A stretch of 64,000 nt of DNA, taken from NCBI RefSeq assembly GCF_900111375.1, contig NZ_FOHB01000012.1, positions 31,481 to 95,480 of the forward strand, read 5' to 3'. The notes under the pieces were generated by a model. The model ran no database searches. It was not told the DNA's origin and worked only from the letters and a program-made list of their open reading frames with translations. This DNA is from Pedococcus cremeus (GTDB lineage: Bacteria > Actinomycetota > Actinomycetes > Actinomycetales > Dermatophilaceae). The number at the start of each line of letters is the position of its first letter. The first letter of the stretch is position 1. Below, in pieces: positions 18,371 to 28,091 of this stretch. The translations under genes were made by a program, and so were the position numbers.

Positions 18371-19321
18371 TCAGCCCCGCGAGGCCAGGCCGCGCAGGAA
18401 GAACATGGTGTTGGCGGGACGCTCGGCCATGCGGCGCATGAGGTAGCCGTACCACTCCTCGCCGTAGGGGATGTAGACCCGCATCTGGTCACCGCGGTCG
18501 GCGATCCGCTTCTGCTCCTCGGGACGGATGCCGTAGAGCATCTGGTACTCGAAGGTCTGCGGGTCACGGCGGTGGTGGGCGGCGAGCGCCCCCGCGATCT
18601 CGAGGAGCCGGGGGTCGTGGCTGGCCACCATGGGGTAGCCGTCACCGGCCATGAGGACCTTCAGGCACCGCACGTATGCCGTGTCGACCTCCTCCGAGGA
18701 CTGGAAGGCCACCGACTCGGGCTCCTTGTAGGCGCCCTTGCAGAGCCGGACCCGGCTGCCCTCGTGGGCGAGGTCGCGACAGTCGGCCTCGCTGCGCCGC
18801 AGGTAGGACTGGATCACCGCGCCGACCCACGGGAAGTCCTGGCGCAGCTCGCGCAGGGCCTCGAGGGTGGCGTCGGTGGTGGTGTGGTCCTCCATGTCGA
18901 GGGTCACCGTGGTGCCGGCGTCGGCCGCCGCCTCGCAGATCTCGCGGGCGTGCTCGAGCGCGATCTTCGCGCCGTCGCCCGGCAGTGCCTGCCCGAGGGC
19001 GCTGAGCTTGAGGCTGACCTCGCCCATGCCCATCTGGCTCAGGTCGGCCCGCTTCAGCTCGCGCAGCAGGTGCACGTAGGCGTCGCGGGTGCGGATGGCC
19101 TGCGTGAGGTCGGTGGTGTCCTCGCCGAGGTAGTCGATGGTGGCGAGGCGGTTGGTCATCCGCAGCTCGGCGGTCGCCGCGACGGCGTCCTCCGTGGTGG
19201 ACCCGGGGACGAAGCGGCGCACCACCTGCCGGCTGACCGGCGCCGTCTCGATGGTCCGGCGCACGCCGTCGCTCTTCGAGAGCTGCAGCAGCGCGTTGCG
19301 CAGCAGGTCACCTGCGTCCAC
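18371..19321 (-). CDS. proline dehydrogenase
   Basis: 316 residues, a stand-alone PRODH with FAD-binding TIM barrel. GEVSLKLSALGQ, TVTLDMEDHTTTDATL, AVIQSYLRRSEAD, VRLCKGAYKEP and YIPYGEEWYGYLMRRMAERP (substrate-contacting Tyr/Arg) are family motifs. It oxidises proline to P5C, passing electrons to the membrane. GTG 19321 has GGAAGG upstream. It is not fused to the P5C dehydrogenase found in PutA, and no P5C dehydrogenase gene is in the window. Confidence 0.93.
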   Translation of the reverse strand: MDAGDLLRNALLQLSKSDGVRRTIETAPVSRQVVRRFVPGSTTEDAVAATAELRMTNRLATIDYLGEDTTDLTQAIRTRDAYVHLLRELKRADLSQMGMGEVSLKLSALGQALPGDGAKIALEHAREICEAAADAGTTVTLDMEDHTTTDATLEALRELRQDFPWVGAVIQSYLRRSEADCRDLAHEGSRVRLCKGAYKEPESVAFQSSEEVDTAYVRCLKVLMAGDGYPMVASHDPRLLEIAGALAAHHRRDPQTFEYQMLYGIRPEEQKRIADRGDQMRVYIPYGEEWYGYLMRRMAERPANTMFFLRGLASRG

Positions 19322-19386
19322 GAAGGGTCCTTCCGACGTCCGGCCGCGTCGGTCGCGACCGCCGCCAAGGCTATCCCCCCTGCGCC

Positions 19387-20121
19387 TCAGGCAGTGCGGC
19401 GCCGGAGGGTGAGCGACCCGAGCAGCAGGGAGGCCACGATCCAGGCCGCGATGACCACCAGGTCCGGGCCCACCTGGCCGAGCGGGTCGGCCGCGGCCGC
19501 CACCTCGTTCATGGCGTCCACGGCATACGACAGGGGCAGCGCGTCGGAGAAGGGCTGCAGCACCTGCGGCAGCTGGTCGCGCGCCACGAGCAGCCCGCAC
19601 AGCAGGAACTGGGGCAGCACGAAGGCCGGCATGAACTGCACCGCCTGGAACTCGGTGCGCGCGAAGCCGCTGGCGAGCAGGCCGAGGGCGGTGCCGAGCA
19701 CGGCGTCGGCCACGGCGACCACGACGAGCACCCACACGGGCCCGGCGAGGTCGAGACCACAGACGTAGATGGCGAAGGCCGAGGCGACCACCGCCTGCAG
19801 CACCGCCATCAGCCCGAAGGCCAGGGCGTAGCCGATCATGAGGTCGGTCTTGGCCATCGGTGTGGTCATGAGCCGCTCGAGGGTGCCGGAGGTGCGCTCG
19901 CGCAGGGTCGCCACGCTGGTGACGATGAACATGACCACGAACGGGAAGACGCCGAGCAGCGCCGGCCCGATGTGGTCGAACACCGGTGTCCCGTTGTAGA
20001 TCCACGCGAGCAGCCCCATCAGCACGACGGGTACGAGCAGCATCAGGGCGATGGTGCGGTGGTCGGTGCGGAGCTGGCGCAGGACGCGCGCCGTGACCAC
20101 GAGGGTGCGGTGCACGCTCAC
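19387..20121 (-). CDS. ABC-2 type transporter permease
   Basis: 244 residues with six predicted membrane segments, for example IALMLLVPVVLMGLLAWIY, the segment after FDHIG, and VVIAAWIVASLLLGSL. The TLRERTSGTLERLMTTPM loop is the typical ABC-2 signature of drug or polysaccharide exporters. GTG 20121 overlaps the ATPase gene stop as GTGA, so both are one export unit. The substrate is not deducible. Confidence 0.9.
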   Translation of the reverse strand: MSVHRTLVVTARVLRQLRTDHRTIALMLLVPVVLMGLLAWIYNGTPVFDHIGPALLGVFPFVVMFIVTSVATLRERTSGTLERLMTTPMAKTDLMIGYALAFGLMAVLQAVVASAFAIYVCGLDLAGPVWVLVVVAVADAVLGTALGLLASGFARTEFQAVQFMPAFVLPQFLLCGLLVARDQLPQVLQPFSDALPLSYAVDAMNEVAAAADPLGQVGPDLVVIAAWIVASLLLGSLTLRRRTA

Positions 20122-20858
20122 GAGGCCGCCTCCTTCTCCGCGGCGTCGATGAGCGACAGGAACGCCGTCTCGGCGTCCACCGCGCCGGTGCGCTCGAGCA
20201 GCGCCGGCAGCGGCTCGTCGGCCAGCAGGCGCCCCTCGCGCAGCAGGAGCAGGCGCTCGCACCGGGCCGCCTCGTCCATGACGTGGCTCGAGACGAGCAT
20301 CGAGGTGCCGGCGGCGGCGAGCTGGTGGAACAGCCGCCACAGGTCGCGCCGGAGCACCGGGTCGAGGCCGACGGTGGGCTCGTCGAGCACGAGCAGCTCG
20401 GGGTGGTTGACCAGGGCCGACGCCAGGGAGACCCGCGAGCGCTGGCCGCCGGAGAGCCGTCCGGCGAGCACGCCCGCATGGCTCTCGAGGTCGACCGCGG
20501 CGATGGCCTCCTCCGCCGAGGCGGTGTCCGCACCGACCATCCGGGCGAAGAAGCGCACGTTCTCGCGCACCGTGAGGTCGTCGTAGATGCTCGGCGCCTG
20601 CGTGACGTAGCCGACGCGCGACCGCAGCCCGGGCGACCCGGCGGGCTCGCCCAGCACGGTGACGGTGCCCGACTCGACGACCTGGACGCCCACGACGGCC
20701 CGCATGAGGGTCGTCTTGCCACCGCCGCTGGGTCCGAGGAGGCCGACGACCTGGCCGGCCGGGACGGTCACACTGAGGTCCGGCAGCACGACCCTGCCAC
20801 CCCGCACGACGCGGAGGTGGTCCACCTCGACCGCAGCAGCCGTGGCGCCGGGAGCCAT
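20118..20858 (-). CDS. ABC transporter ATP-binding protein
   Basis: 246 residues. Walker A is GPSGGGKTT, the Q-loop is [14 protein letters not shown], the signature is [12 protein letters not shown], Walker B is [13 protein letters not shown], and the switch His is in VSSHVMDEA. It resembles multidrug/ABC-2 exporter ATPases. It pairs with the overlapping downstream permease, and starts 29 bases after the isomerase gene stop. Confidence 0.93.
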   Translation of the reverse strand: MAPGATAAAVEVDHLRVVRGGRVVLPDLSVTVPAGQVVGLLGPSGGGKTTLMRAVVGVQVVESGTVTVLGEPAGSPGLRSRVGYVTQAPSIYDDLTVRENVRFFARMVGADTASAEEAIAAVDLESHAGVLAGRLSGGQRSRVSLASALVNHPELLVLDEPTVGLDPVLRRDLWRLFHQLAAAGTSMLVSSHVMDEAARCERLLLLREGRLLADEPLPALLERTGAVDAETAFLSLIDAAEKEAAS

Positions 20859-20887
20859 GGTGGGAATCTACGCCCGCGCCGCTGCGC

Positions 20888-21706
20888 TCAGGAGGACTTC
20901 AGGCTGGGCGCCGTGGCCAGGTGCAGCCGGGCGAACGCGAGCGCCTCGCTCAGGTCGATCTCGCGCTGCTCCTCGGTCAGCTTGCGGGTGCCGACCTCGA
21001 CGACGATGGCTCCCGAGAACTGCCCAGCCGCAAGGCCCTCGAGGAAGTCGGCGCACGGCTGGGCCCCCCGCCCCGGCACCAGGTGCTCGTCGCGGGCGGT
21101 GCCGGTGCCGTCGGCGAGGTGCACGTGCGCCAGCCGCGCACCGAGCTCCTCGGCCATCTGGAGCGCGTCCGACCCGGCCGTGGCCGTGTGCGAGAGGTCG
21201 AGCGTCACGTTGTCGTAGGGCAGCGGCACCGGGTCCCACCCGGGCAGGTAGGCCTGGTACTCGCGGTTGCGCGCGCGCCACGGGAACATGTTCTCGACGG
21301 CCAGCTTGATGCCGCTCTCGTGCTCCCGGAGCGCCACGCCGTCGAAGAACTCGCGGGCGTAGTCGCGCTGCCACCGGAACGGCGGGTGCAGCACCACCGT
21401 GCCGGCGCCCACCTCCTGGGCGAGCTCGATGGACTTGTCGACCTTGGTCCACGGGTCGGTGCTCCACACCCGCTGGGTGAGCAGCAGGGTCGGTGCGTGC
21501 ACCGACAGCACCGGTATGCCGTGCAGCTCGGAGAGCGCCTTGACGGCGCCCGGCTCCTGCGAGACCGGGTCGGTCCAGACCATGACCTCGACGCCGTCGT
21601 AGCCGAGCCGTCGGGCGGTGGCGAAGGCGGCCGCGCAGTTCTCCGGGTAGACCGATGCGGTCGACAGGGCGACCGGTGCACCGGGCACGGAGACTGCGGC
21701 GGACAT
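20888..21706 (-). CDS. sugar phosphate isomerase/epimerase-like TIM barrel protein
   Basis: 272 residues of AP endonuclease family 2 / xylose isomerase-like fold. Barrel strands carry [54 protein letters not shown] and [12 protein letters not shown], whose His, Glu and Asp are typical metal ligands. I chose ATG 21706 over an upstream in-frame ATG because the barrel begins just after it. Conserved in actinobacteria next to Ppx/GppA genes; substrate unknown. Confidence 0.82.
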   Translation of the reverse strand: MSAAVSVPGAPVALSTASVYPENCAAAFATARRLGYDGVEVMVWTDPVSQEPGAVKALSELHGIPVLSVHAPTLLLTQRVWSTDPWTKVDKSIELAQEVGAGTVVLHPPFRWQRDYAREFFDGVALREHESGIKLAVENMFPWRARNREYQAYLPGWDPVPLPYDNVTLDLSHTATAGSDALQMAEELGARLAHVHLADGTGTARDEHLVPGRGAQPCADFLEGLAAGQFSGAIVVEVGTRKLTEEQREIDLSEALAFARLHLATAPSLKSS

Positions 21707-21774
21707 GCCCTGAGGGTATCGAGCCCGTCGCCACGCCCCCATCGGTCACCCCGGCGGAGCCGCGGTGGCAGCGG

Positions 21775-22701
21775 TCACCCCATCTGGTCGAGGCGCCCGA
21801 GGATGATCCCCTCACGCAGCGCCCACGGGCAGATGTCGAGCCGCTCCACCTGGAGCAGGTCCATCGCGGCCTCGGCGACGAGACCGCCTGCGAGGAGCTG
21901 CCGCGCCCGTGACGCCGACACCCCCGGCAGCTCCGCGCGCTGGGCTGCGGTGGTCCTGCCCAGCAGCTCCACGACGTCGGCGAGGTCGGACCGCGCCAGG
22001 CTGCGCGCGGCATACGGGCCCTCGCTGCTCGGCGCGGCACCGGCGATGCGGGCCAGCGAGCGCATGGTCTTGGAGGTGCCGACGGCGCGGTCGACCGCGC
22101 CCACCTTGGTGAGCGGGCGCAGGTCACTGGCGATCCGGGCGCGGATGGCCTTACGGGCGGCGCGCACCGTGCCTGCGTCCGGCGGGTCGCCGGGCAGCAG
22201 GTCGCGGGTGAGCCGGCCCGCACCGAGCGGCAGGCTCAACGCGGCGTCGGGCTCCTCGTCCATGCCGGCGGCCAGCTCGAGCGACCCGCCGCCGATGTCG
22301 ACGACGAGCAGGGTGCCGCTCGACCACCCGAACCACCGCCGGGCGGCGAGGAAGGTCAGCCGCGCCTCGTCGGGACCGCTGAGCACCCGGAGCTCGGTGC
22401 CGGTCTCCTCGCGCACCCGGGCCAGGACCTCCTCGCCGTTGGGGGCCTCGCGAATCGCACTGGTGGCAAAGGCGACCAGCTCCTCGACGCCCTGGTCCTC
22501 GGCGACGTCGAGGCACTCGCGGATGAAACGGACGAGGTCGTCCGCCCCCTTCTCGTCGATGTGGCCGTCGTCGGTGACGTGCTCCGAGAGGCGCAGCTCG
22601 ATCTTGTGCGAGGTCGCGGGCAGCGGCTGGGCGCCGTGGTGGGCGTCGACCACGAGGAGGTGCACGGTGTTGGAACCGACGTCGACCACCCCGAGGCGCA
22701 T
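21775..22701 (-). CDS. Ppx/GppA-family exopolyphosphatase / pppGpp phosphohydrolase
   Basis: 308 residues. [19 protein letters not shown] and [14 protein letters not shown] are the two phosphate-binding loops of the ASKHA fold; [16 protein letters not shown] is a family motif. These enzymes release phosphate from polyphosphate or pppGpp; actinobacteria often have two paralogues with differing preference. ATG 22701 is divergent from the cysteine-rich gene at 22760. It may co-transcribe with the isomerase-like gene 68 bases downstream. Confidence 0.92.
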   Translation of the reverse strand: MRLGVVDVGSNTVHLLVVDAHHGAQPLPATSHKIELRLSEHVTDDGHIDEKGADDLVRFIRECLDVAEDQGVEELVAFATSAIREAPNGEEVLARVREETGTELRVLSGPDEARLTFLAARRWFGWSSGTLLVVDIGGGSLELAAGMDEEPDAALSLPLGAGRLTRDLLPGDPPDAGTVRAARKAIRARIASDLRPLTKVGAVDRAVGTSKTMRSLARIAGAAPSSEGPYAARSLARSDLADVVELLGRTTAAQRAELPGVSASRARQLLAGGLVAEAAMDLLQVERLDICPWALREGIILGRLDQMG

Positions 22702-22759
22702 GACGCACACGCTAGCGGCGTCGAGGGCTGGCCGGAGGGTTGGACGTAGGGTGGGCGGC

Positions 22760-23605
22760 GTGGCTGAGACCCCGCTCGAGACCGCCCGCATCTGGGTCGA
22801 GTTCACCGATCCCGCCGACAGCGAGCAGCGGTTCCGCTGCGACCTCACCTGGCTGACGTCGAGCTGGACCTGCATCTTCGGCAGCGGCTGCCAGGGCATC
22901 TACGCCGACCGTCCCGACGACGGCTGCTGCACCCTCGGCGCCCACTTCACCGACAAGGACGACGTCAAGCGGGTCAAGGCCGCCGTGCGCGAGCTCGGCG
23001 AGGACGAGTGGCAGCACCACCCCGGCAGCACCCGGCTCTCGGCCTGGACCGAGACCGAGGACGACGACCTGAAGACCAAGGTCGTCGACGGCGCCTGCAT
23101 CTTCCTCAACCGCCCCGGCTTCCCCGCCGGCGCGGGCTGCGCGCTCCACCAGCACGCGGTGCTCACGGGCAAGGCGCCGCACACCGTCAAGCCCGACGTC
23201 TGCTGGCAGCTGCCGATCCGGCGCACCTACCGGCGCGTGGAGCTGCCCGACGGCACCTCCTGGCTCGAGACGACGATCACCGAGTACGACCGGCGCGGCT
23301 GGGGCCCGGGCGGCCACGACCTCGACTGGTACTGCTCGGGCAACCCCGAGGCGCACGTCGGCCGCGAACCGGTCTTCCGCAGCAACCGGGCCGAGCTGGT
23401 CGAGCTGATGGGAGAGGCGGCGTATGCCGAGCTGGAGCTCCGCTGCGAGGCGCACCTCGCGAGCGTGAAGGCAGTGCGCGCCAACGGCTCCCGCAAGCTG
23501 CTGCCCCTGATGGTGCACCCGGCCACGCTGGCCGCGCAGGACGCGTCGACCCCGGACGCCGCGCAGGTCGCGCAGACCCCGGACGCCGGGCGCAGGCGGG
23601 CCTGA
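22760..23605 (+). CDS. cysteine-rich YkgJ/DUF3109-like putative Zn/Fe-binding protein
   Basis: 281 residues with clustered cysteines: [20 protein letters not shown] near residue 38, then [22 protein letters not shown], and [12 protein letters not shown], plus WYCSG later. The order C...GCxG...GCC, CIFLN, GCxLHxH and KPxxCxxxPxR follows the YkgJ/DUF3109 group, which is thought to chelate zinc or iron. I infer the family from this pattern only. The start is GTG 22760. Its TGA overlaps the ATG of the methyltransferase that follows, so the two are made together. The reaction, if any, is unknown. Confidence 0.6.
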   Translation: MAETPLETARIWVEFTDPADSEQRFRCDLTWLTSSWTCIFGSGCQGIYADRPDDGCCTLGAHFTDKDDVKRVKAAVRELGEDEWQHHPGSTRLSAWTETEDDDLKTKVVDGACIFLNRPGFPAGAGCALHQHAVLTGKAPHTVKPDVCWQLPIRRTYRRVELPDGTSWLETTITEYDRRGWGPGGHDLDWYCSGNPEAHVGREPVFRSNRAELVELMGEAAYAELELRCEAHLASVKAVRANGSRKLLPLMVHPATLAAQDASTPDAAQVAQTPDAGRRRA

Positions 23606-24351
23606 TGCCGCACCGGCACACCGGGCCGCACCAGCCTCTCGACCCGCCCCCGCACCTCGACCCGCCCCGCCCGACGCCGAGCCCCAACATCTGGGGCTCG
23701 CCCGACGTCTACGAGGTCGAGAACCTCGGCGTCGACCGCGCCGGGCGCATCGAGGCGGCCATGGACCGCATCCACCCCCTGGCCGGCGCCGACCTCGTCG
23801 ACATCGGGTGCGGGAGCGGCTTCCACCTCCCCCGGCTCGCCGACCTCGGTGCCCGCACCGTGGTGGGCGTGGAGCCCTACCAGCCGCTCCTCGAGCTGGC
23901 CCGCGCCCGCGTGGCCGGCCTCGACGGCATACAGGTCCTCGACGGCACGGCGCAGGCGCTGCCGCTCGCCGACGGCTCGGTCGACGTCGCGCACGCACGG
24001 TGGGCGTACTTCTTCGGGGCCGGCTGCGAGCCGGGCCTGGCCGAGCTGGCGCGCGTGCTGCGGCCCGGGGGAACGGCGTTCGTCATCGACAACGACGCCA
24101 CCCGGTCGACGTTCGGCACCTGGTTCCGGCGGGCGTACCCGACCTACGACGCGCTGGCCGTCGAGCGCTTCTGGGCCCGGCAGGGCTGGAGCCGCGAGCG
24201 CCTCGTCATCGAGTGGGAGTTCGACTCTCGCGCCGACTTCGAGTCGGTGGTGCGCATCGAGTTCCCCGAGACGGTGGCCGAGGGCATCCTCGCCGAGCAC
24301 CAGGGCTCGGGCGTCGACTACGCCGTCAGCCTCTGGTGGCACCGCTTCTGA
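23605..24351 (+). CDS. class I SAM-dependent methyltransferase
   Basis: 248 residues. LVDIGCGSGFHLPRLAD is motif I (SAM loop), VVGVEPYQPLLELAR is motif II, LPLADGSVDVAHARWAY motif IV and LARVLRPGGTAFVID motif V. This is a UbiE/Methyltransf_11-type enzyme. Its ATG overlaps the stop of the YkgJ-like gene (TGATG). The substrate is unknown. Pro/His-rich residues 1-27 look flexible. Confidence 0.88.
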   Translation: MPHRHTGPHQPLDPPPHLDPPRPTPSPNIWGSPDVYEVENLGVDRAGRIEAAMDRIHPLAGADLVDIGCGSGFHLPRLADLGARTVVGVEPYQPLLELARARVAGLDGIQVLDGTAQALPLADGSVDVAHARWAYFFGAGCEPGLAELARVLRPGGTAFVIDNDATRSTFGTWFRRAYPTYDALAVERFWARQGWSRERLVIEWEFDSRADFESVVRIEFPETVAEGILAEHQGSGVDYAVSLWWHRF

Positions 24352-24420
24352 CGCCGGTCCCTGGTGACACAAGGCCCATGCCGGCACGACGATGGGTTGA
24401 TCGGACCGAGGAGGAGAGCC

Positions 24421-24849
24421 ATGACCGGACTCCACGCCCAGGCAGCCGTCGACGTCGACGCTCCCCCGGAGCGGGTGTGGCAGGCCCTGACCGACCCCGC
24501 CGAGATCGCGCGCTACATGATGGGCAGCCGGGTCGAGACCACCTGGGAGCCGGGCAGCCCCATCACCTGGTCCGGCGAGTGGCAGGGGAAGCCCTACCAG
24601 GACCGCGGTGAGGTGCTCGAGGTCGAGGCACCACGGCGGCTGGCCGTCACCCACTGGAGCCCGCTGACCGGCGAGGACGACGCCCCGGAGAACTACCACA
24701 CGGTGCGCTACGAGCTGTCCGGCGCGGACGGCGGCACGCGGGTCACCCTCGACCAGGACGGCTGCACCAGCGAGGAGCAGGCGGAGCAGTTCTCGCGGAA
24801 CTGGCAGGGCATGCTCGAGGGCCTCAAGCAGGTCGCCGAGTCGCGCTGA
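24421..24849 (+). CDS. SRPBCC/AHSA1-domain protein
   Basis: 142 residues of START/Bet v1-like fold. VDAPPERVWQALTDPAEIARYMM is the typical opening and HTVRYELSGADGGTRVTL the middle strand pair; GMLEGLKQVAES is the closing helix. ATG 24421 has GAGGAG upstream. Family members bind hydrophobic ligands or act as stress/toxin-response proteins. No specific role can be given. Confidence 0.88.
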   Translation: MTGLHAQAAVDVDAPPERVWQALTDPAEIARYMMGSRVETTWEPGSPITWSGEWQGKPYQDRGEVLEVEAPRRLAVTHWSPLTGEDDAPENYHTVRYELSGADGGTRVTLDQDGCTSEEQAEQFSRNWQGMLEGLKQVAESR

Positions 24850-24930
24850 GAAGGCCCCCGAGGGTCCATGGTCCCTGTCCTGCGGCGGCGCCGCACCCCT
24901 AGCGTGGACGCAGACCCGAGGAGGACGCCC

Positions 24931-25398
24931 ATGTACGAGGTCACGTACGCCCACGAGACCGGTCGCCAGCTGGCGGTGGTCTCCTACGAGGCCCGGCCCG
25001 AGGACATCGGGCGCAAGGCGGGTGAGGCGTTCGGCACGGTGGCCGCCTACCTCGCCCGCATCGGGGTGGCCGTGACGGGTCCGGCCCTCTCCTGCTACAC
25101 GATGGGTCCGGAGTTCTTCCAGGTCGCCTCCGGCTTCGTCGTGAGTGGCCCGTTCGAGCCCGGAGAGGGTGTCGAGCCCTACCGGCTGCCCGAGGGCGAG
25201 GTGGCGACCACGACCCACCTGGGGGCGTACGACCAGCTCGGCAAGGCCTACGACGCGCTGCGGGAGGGCGTCGCCGCGCAGGGTCGCCGGCTCGTCGAGA
25301 AGGGCCTGATGTGGGAGGAGTACTGGAGCGGACCCGAGGCTCCTCCGGAGGAGACCCGCACGGTCATCTTCTGGCCGGTGGAGCCGCAGGAGGGCTGA
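24931..25398 (+). CDS. GyrI-like/effector-binding domain protein
   Basis: 155 residues resembling the AraC effector-binding (GyrI-like) fold. YEVTYAHETGRQLAVVSYEA opens it, GPALSCYTMG and GEVATTTHLGAYDQLGKAYDAL are the family's central motif, and EEYWSGPEAPPEETRTVIFWPV the end. There is no DNA-binding domain. ATG 24931 has GAGGAGG upstream. It probably binds small cationic or hydrophobic molecules. Confidence 0.8.
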   Translation: MYEVTYAHETGRQLAVVSYEARPEDIGRKAGEAFGTVAAYLARIGVAVTGPALSCYTMGPEFFQVASGFVVSGPFEPGEGVEPYRLPEGEVATTTHLGAYDQLGKAYDALREGVAAQGRRLVEKGLMWEEYWSGPEAPPEETRTVIFWPVEPQEG

Positions 25399-25481
25399 CC
25401 TTGCCCGACCGGCTGGGCGGCTGACCGGGCTGAGCGGCTGGGCGACGGACCGGTATGCCGCCGGGGGCCCCGCTCCTCAAC

Positions 25482-25520
25482 GCGGCGCGCCGCTCACGGC
25501 TGCCCACCGCGGCGCGCCGC
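25482..25520. repeat. two copies of 12-base palindrome GCGGCGCGCCGC
   Basis: The perfect palindrome occurs at 25482-25493 and 25509-25520, 27 bases centre to centre, in the 174-base gap before radA (start 25573). Identical direct copies of a palindrome suggest a protein-binding site or a simple duplication. Confidence 0.7.
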
Positions 25521-25572
25521 GCACCCCTCCCCTGCCGGTGCCTGTCGGTGCCGCCACGTAGGTTCCCCGTCC

Positions 25573-26958
25573 ATGGCGTCCAAGACATCGACGAGGCAGA
25601 ACGGCTTCCGCTGCTCCGAGTGCGGCTGGTCCACGGTGAAGTGGGTCGGCCGCTGCGGCGAGTGCCAGTCGTGGGGCAGCGTCAGCGAGGTCGGCGCCGT
25701 CACCGTGCGCACGACTGCGGCCACCCGGGTCGACCGGCCGGCCGTGCCCATCGGCGAGGTCGACGCCCGCCGCGCCGAGGCGCGGACCACCGGCGTCGGC
25801 GAGTTCGACCGCGTGCTGGGCGGTGGGCTGGTGCCCGGCGCCGTCGTGCTCGTCGCCGGCGAGCCGGGCATCGGCAAGTCGACCCTGCTGCTCGACGTCG
25901 CCGCGCGGGCCGCCCGGTCGGGCGAAGGGCGCACCGTGCTCTACGTCAGTGGTGAGGAGTCCGCCGCCCAGGTGCGGCTGCGGGCCGAGCGCATCGAGGC
26001 GATGGCCAAGACGCTCTACCTCGCCTCCGAGACCGATCTCGCGACAGTGCTCGGCCAGGTCGAGGCCATCAACCCCGACCTGCTGGTGGTCGACTCGGTG
26101 CAGACCGTCTCCAGCGGCGAGGTCGACGGGTCCGCCGGCAACGTCTCGCAGGTGCGCGAGGTGACCGCGTCGCTGATCCAGGCGGCGAAGTCCCGAGGCA
26201 TGGCCACCCTGCTCGTCGGGCACGTCACCAAGGACGGCTCGATCGCCGGCCCGCGGGTTCTCGAGCACCTCGTCGACGTCGTCGTCCAGTTCGAGGGCGA
26301 CCGGCACTCGCGGCTGCGCCTCGTCCGCGCCGTGAAGAACCGCTACGGCCCCACCGACGAGGTCGGCTGCTTCGACCTCTCCGACGTCGGCGTCGTCGGG
26401 CTGCCCGACCCGAGCGGCCTGTTCCTCTCGCACGGCACCGCCACCGTGCCCGGCACCTGCGTCACCGCCACGCTCGAGGGCAAGCGGCCGATCATGACCG
26501 AGGTGCAGGCGCTGGTCGCCGAGAGCCAGATCCCGACCCCCCGACGCGCCACCAGCGGCCTCGACTCCTCACGCGTGGCGATGATCCTCGCCGTGCTCGA
26601 CCGACGGGCCAAGGCGCCTCTGGGCAAGGCCGACGTCTACCTCTCGACCGTGGGCGGGGTGCGCCTCTCCGAACCGGCGTCCGACCTCGCGGTCGCGCTG
26701 GCCGTCGCGAGCGCCATCCGCGACGAGCCGCTCGCGCCGGGCAGCATCGCCTTCGGCGAGCTCGGGCTCGCCGGGGAGCTGCGTCCGGTGACCGGCATAC
26801 CCCGCCGGCTGGCCGAGGCCGCGCGCCTGGGGTTCCGCCGCGCGTTCGTCCCGGCGGGCGTGCTCGGCACCGGTCCCACGCCGGAGGGAATACAGGTCGT
26901 GGAGTGCACCGACATCAGCCGAGCCGTGGTGGCAGCGTTGTCGCCGGCGCGCGGATAG
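25573..26958 (+). CDS. radA: DNA repair protein RadA
   Basis: 461 residues. An N-terminal zinc finger ([20 protein letters not shown]) is followed by a RecA-like ATPase with Walker [10 protein letters not shown] and Walker B-type [10 protein letters not shown]. The RadA-specific KNRYG motif (family KNRFG) follows, then a C-terminal Lon-protease-like domain from about residue 310. RadA processes recombination intermediates. disA follows after 56 bases; radA-disA adjacency is a well-known actinobacterial and Bacillus arrangement, and RadA can modulate DisA. Confidence 0.95.
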   Translation: MASKTSTRQNGFRCSECGWSTVKWVGRCGECQSWGSVSEVGAVTVRTTAATRVDRPAVPIGEVDARRAEARTTGVGEFDRVLGGGLVPGAVVLVAGEPGIGKSTLLLDVAARAARSGEGRTVLYVSGEESAAQVRLRAERIEAMAKTLYLASETDLATVLGQVEAINPDLLVVDSVQTVSSGEVDGSAGNVSQVREVTASLIQAAKSRGMATLLVGHVTKDGSIAGPRVLEHLVDVVVQFEGDRHSRLRLVRAVKNRYGPTDEVGCFDLSDVGVVGLPDPSGLFLSHGTATVPGTCVTATLEGKRPIMTEVQALVAESQIPTPRRATSGLDSSRVAMILAVLDRRAKAPLGKADVYLSTVGGVRLSEPASDLAVALAVASAIRDEPLAPGSIAFGELGLAGELRPVTGIPRRLAEAARLGFRRAFVPAGVLGTGPTPEGIQVVECTDISRAVVAALSPARG

Positions 26959-27014
26959 ACTTCCGCCAGACCAGCCGGCAGTGGCCGGGAGGCGTGAACA
27001 CAGGGGTCCAGCGA

Positions 27015-28091
27015 GTGGAACAACGCGATGACGAGCTGCTGCTCGCCACCCTCGCCGCCGTCGCCCCCGGGACCGAGCTGCGCGACGGCCTCGAGCGGAT
27101 CCTCCGCGGCCGCACCGGCGCCCTGATCGTCCTGGGGCACGACAAGCTCGTCGAGCAGATCTCCACGGGTGGCTTCCCGCTCGACGTCGAGTTCTCGGCC
27201 ACCCGCCTGCGCGAGCTCGCGAAGATGGACGGCGCGATCGTCGTCGACCGCGAGGTCTCCCGCATCCTGCGTGCCGCCACCCAGCTGCTGCCCGACTCCT
27301 CGATCGAGACCAGCGAGTCCGGCACCCGGCACCGCACCGCCGAGCGGGTGGCCAAGCAGACCGGCTATCCCGTCGTCTCGGTGAGCCAGTCGATGCGCAT
27401 CGTCGCCCTCTACGTCGCCGGCCGGCGCCACGTACTCGAGGACTCCAGCGCCATCCTGTCGCGCGCCAACCAGGCGCTGCAGACGCTCGAGCGCTACAAG
27501 TCCCGCCTTGACGAGGTCACCGGCACGCTGTCGGCCCTCGAGATCGAGGACCTCGTCACCGTGCGCGACGTCGCCAGCGTGCTGCAGCGCCTCGAGATGG
27601 TCCGCCGGATCAGCGAGGAGATCGCCGGCTACGTCGTCGAGCTCGGTGTCGACGGTCGCCTGCTCACCCTCCAGCTCGAGGAGCTCACCGGTGGGCTCGG
27701 CAACGACCGCGAGCTCGTCATCCGCGACTACCTGCCCGAGGCGCGCGGCGGCCTGACCGTCGAGGAGGCCCTCGCCGCGCTGGAGGAGCTGACCTCCACC
27801 GAGCTGCTCGATCTCTCCGCCGGCGCGAAGGCGCTGGGGTTCACCATCGTCGGCGACGCGCTCGACTCGGCCGTCAGCCCGTGCGGCTACCGCCTGCTCA
27901 GCAAGGTGCCGCGGCTCCCGGGGGCCATCGTCGACCGGCTCGTCGAGCACTTCGGCAGCCTCCAGAAGCTGCTGGCCGCCAACCTCGAGGAGCTCATGGA
28001 CGTCGAGGGCGTCGGCGAGGGCCGGGCCCGCGCCGTCCGCGAGGGCCTGTCCCGCCTCGCCGAGTCGAGCATCCTCGAACGCTACGTGTGA
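27015..28091 (+). CDS. disA: DNA integrity scanning diadenylate cyclase DisA
   Basis: 358 residues. The DAC domain holds [20 protein letters not shown] (DGA motif) and [13 protein letters not shown] (RHR motif), which together condense two ATP into c-di-AMP. A helical spine and a C-terminal helix-hairpin-helix domain ([20 protein letters not shown]) bind branched DNA. I chose GTG 27015, which has AGGGG upstream and gives the family length; GTG 26994 has a too-close Shine-Dalgarno. It lies between radA and mutY and overlaps mutY. Confidence 0.95.
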   Translation: MEQRDDELLLATLAAVAPGTELRDGLERILRGRTGALIVLGHDKLVEQISTGGFPLDVEFSATRLRELAKMDGAIVVDREVSRILRAATQLLPDSSIETSESGTRHRTAERVAKQTGYPVVSVSQSMRIVALYVAGRRHVLEDSSAILSRANQALQTLERYKSRLDEVTGTLSALEIEDLVTVRDVASVLQRLEMVRRISEEIAGYVVELGVDGRLLTLQLEELTGGLGNDRELVIRDYLPEARGGLTVEEALAALEELTSTELLDLSAGAKALGFTIVGDALDSAVSPCGYRLLSKVPRLPGAIVDRLVEHFGSLQKLLAANLEELMDVEGVGEGRARAVREGLSRLAESSILERYV

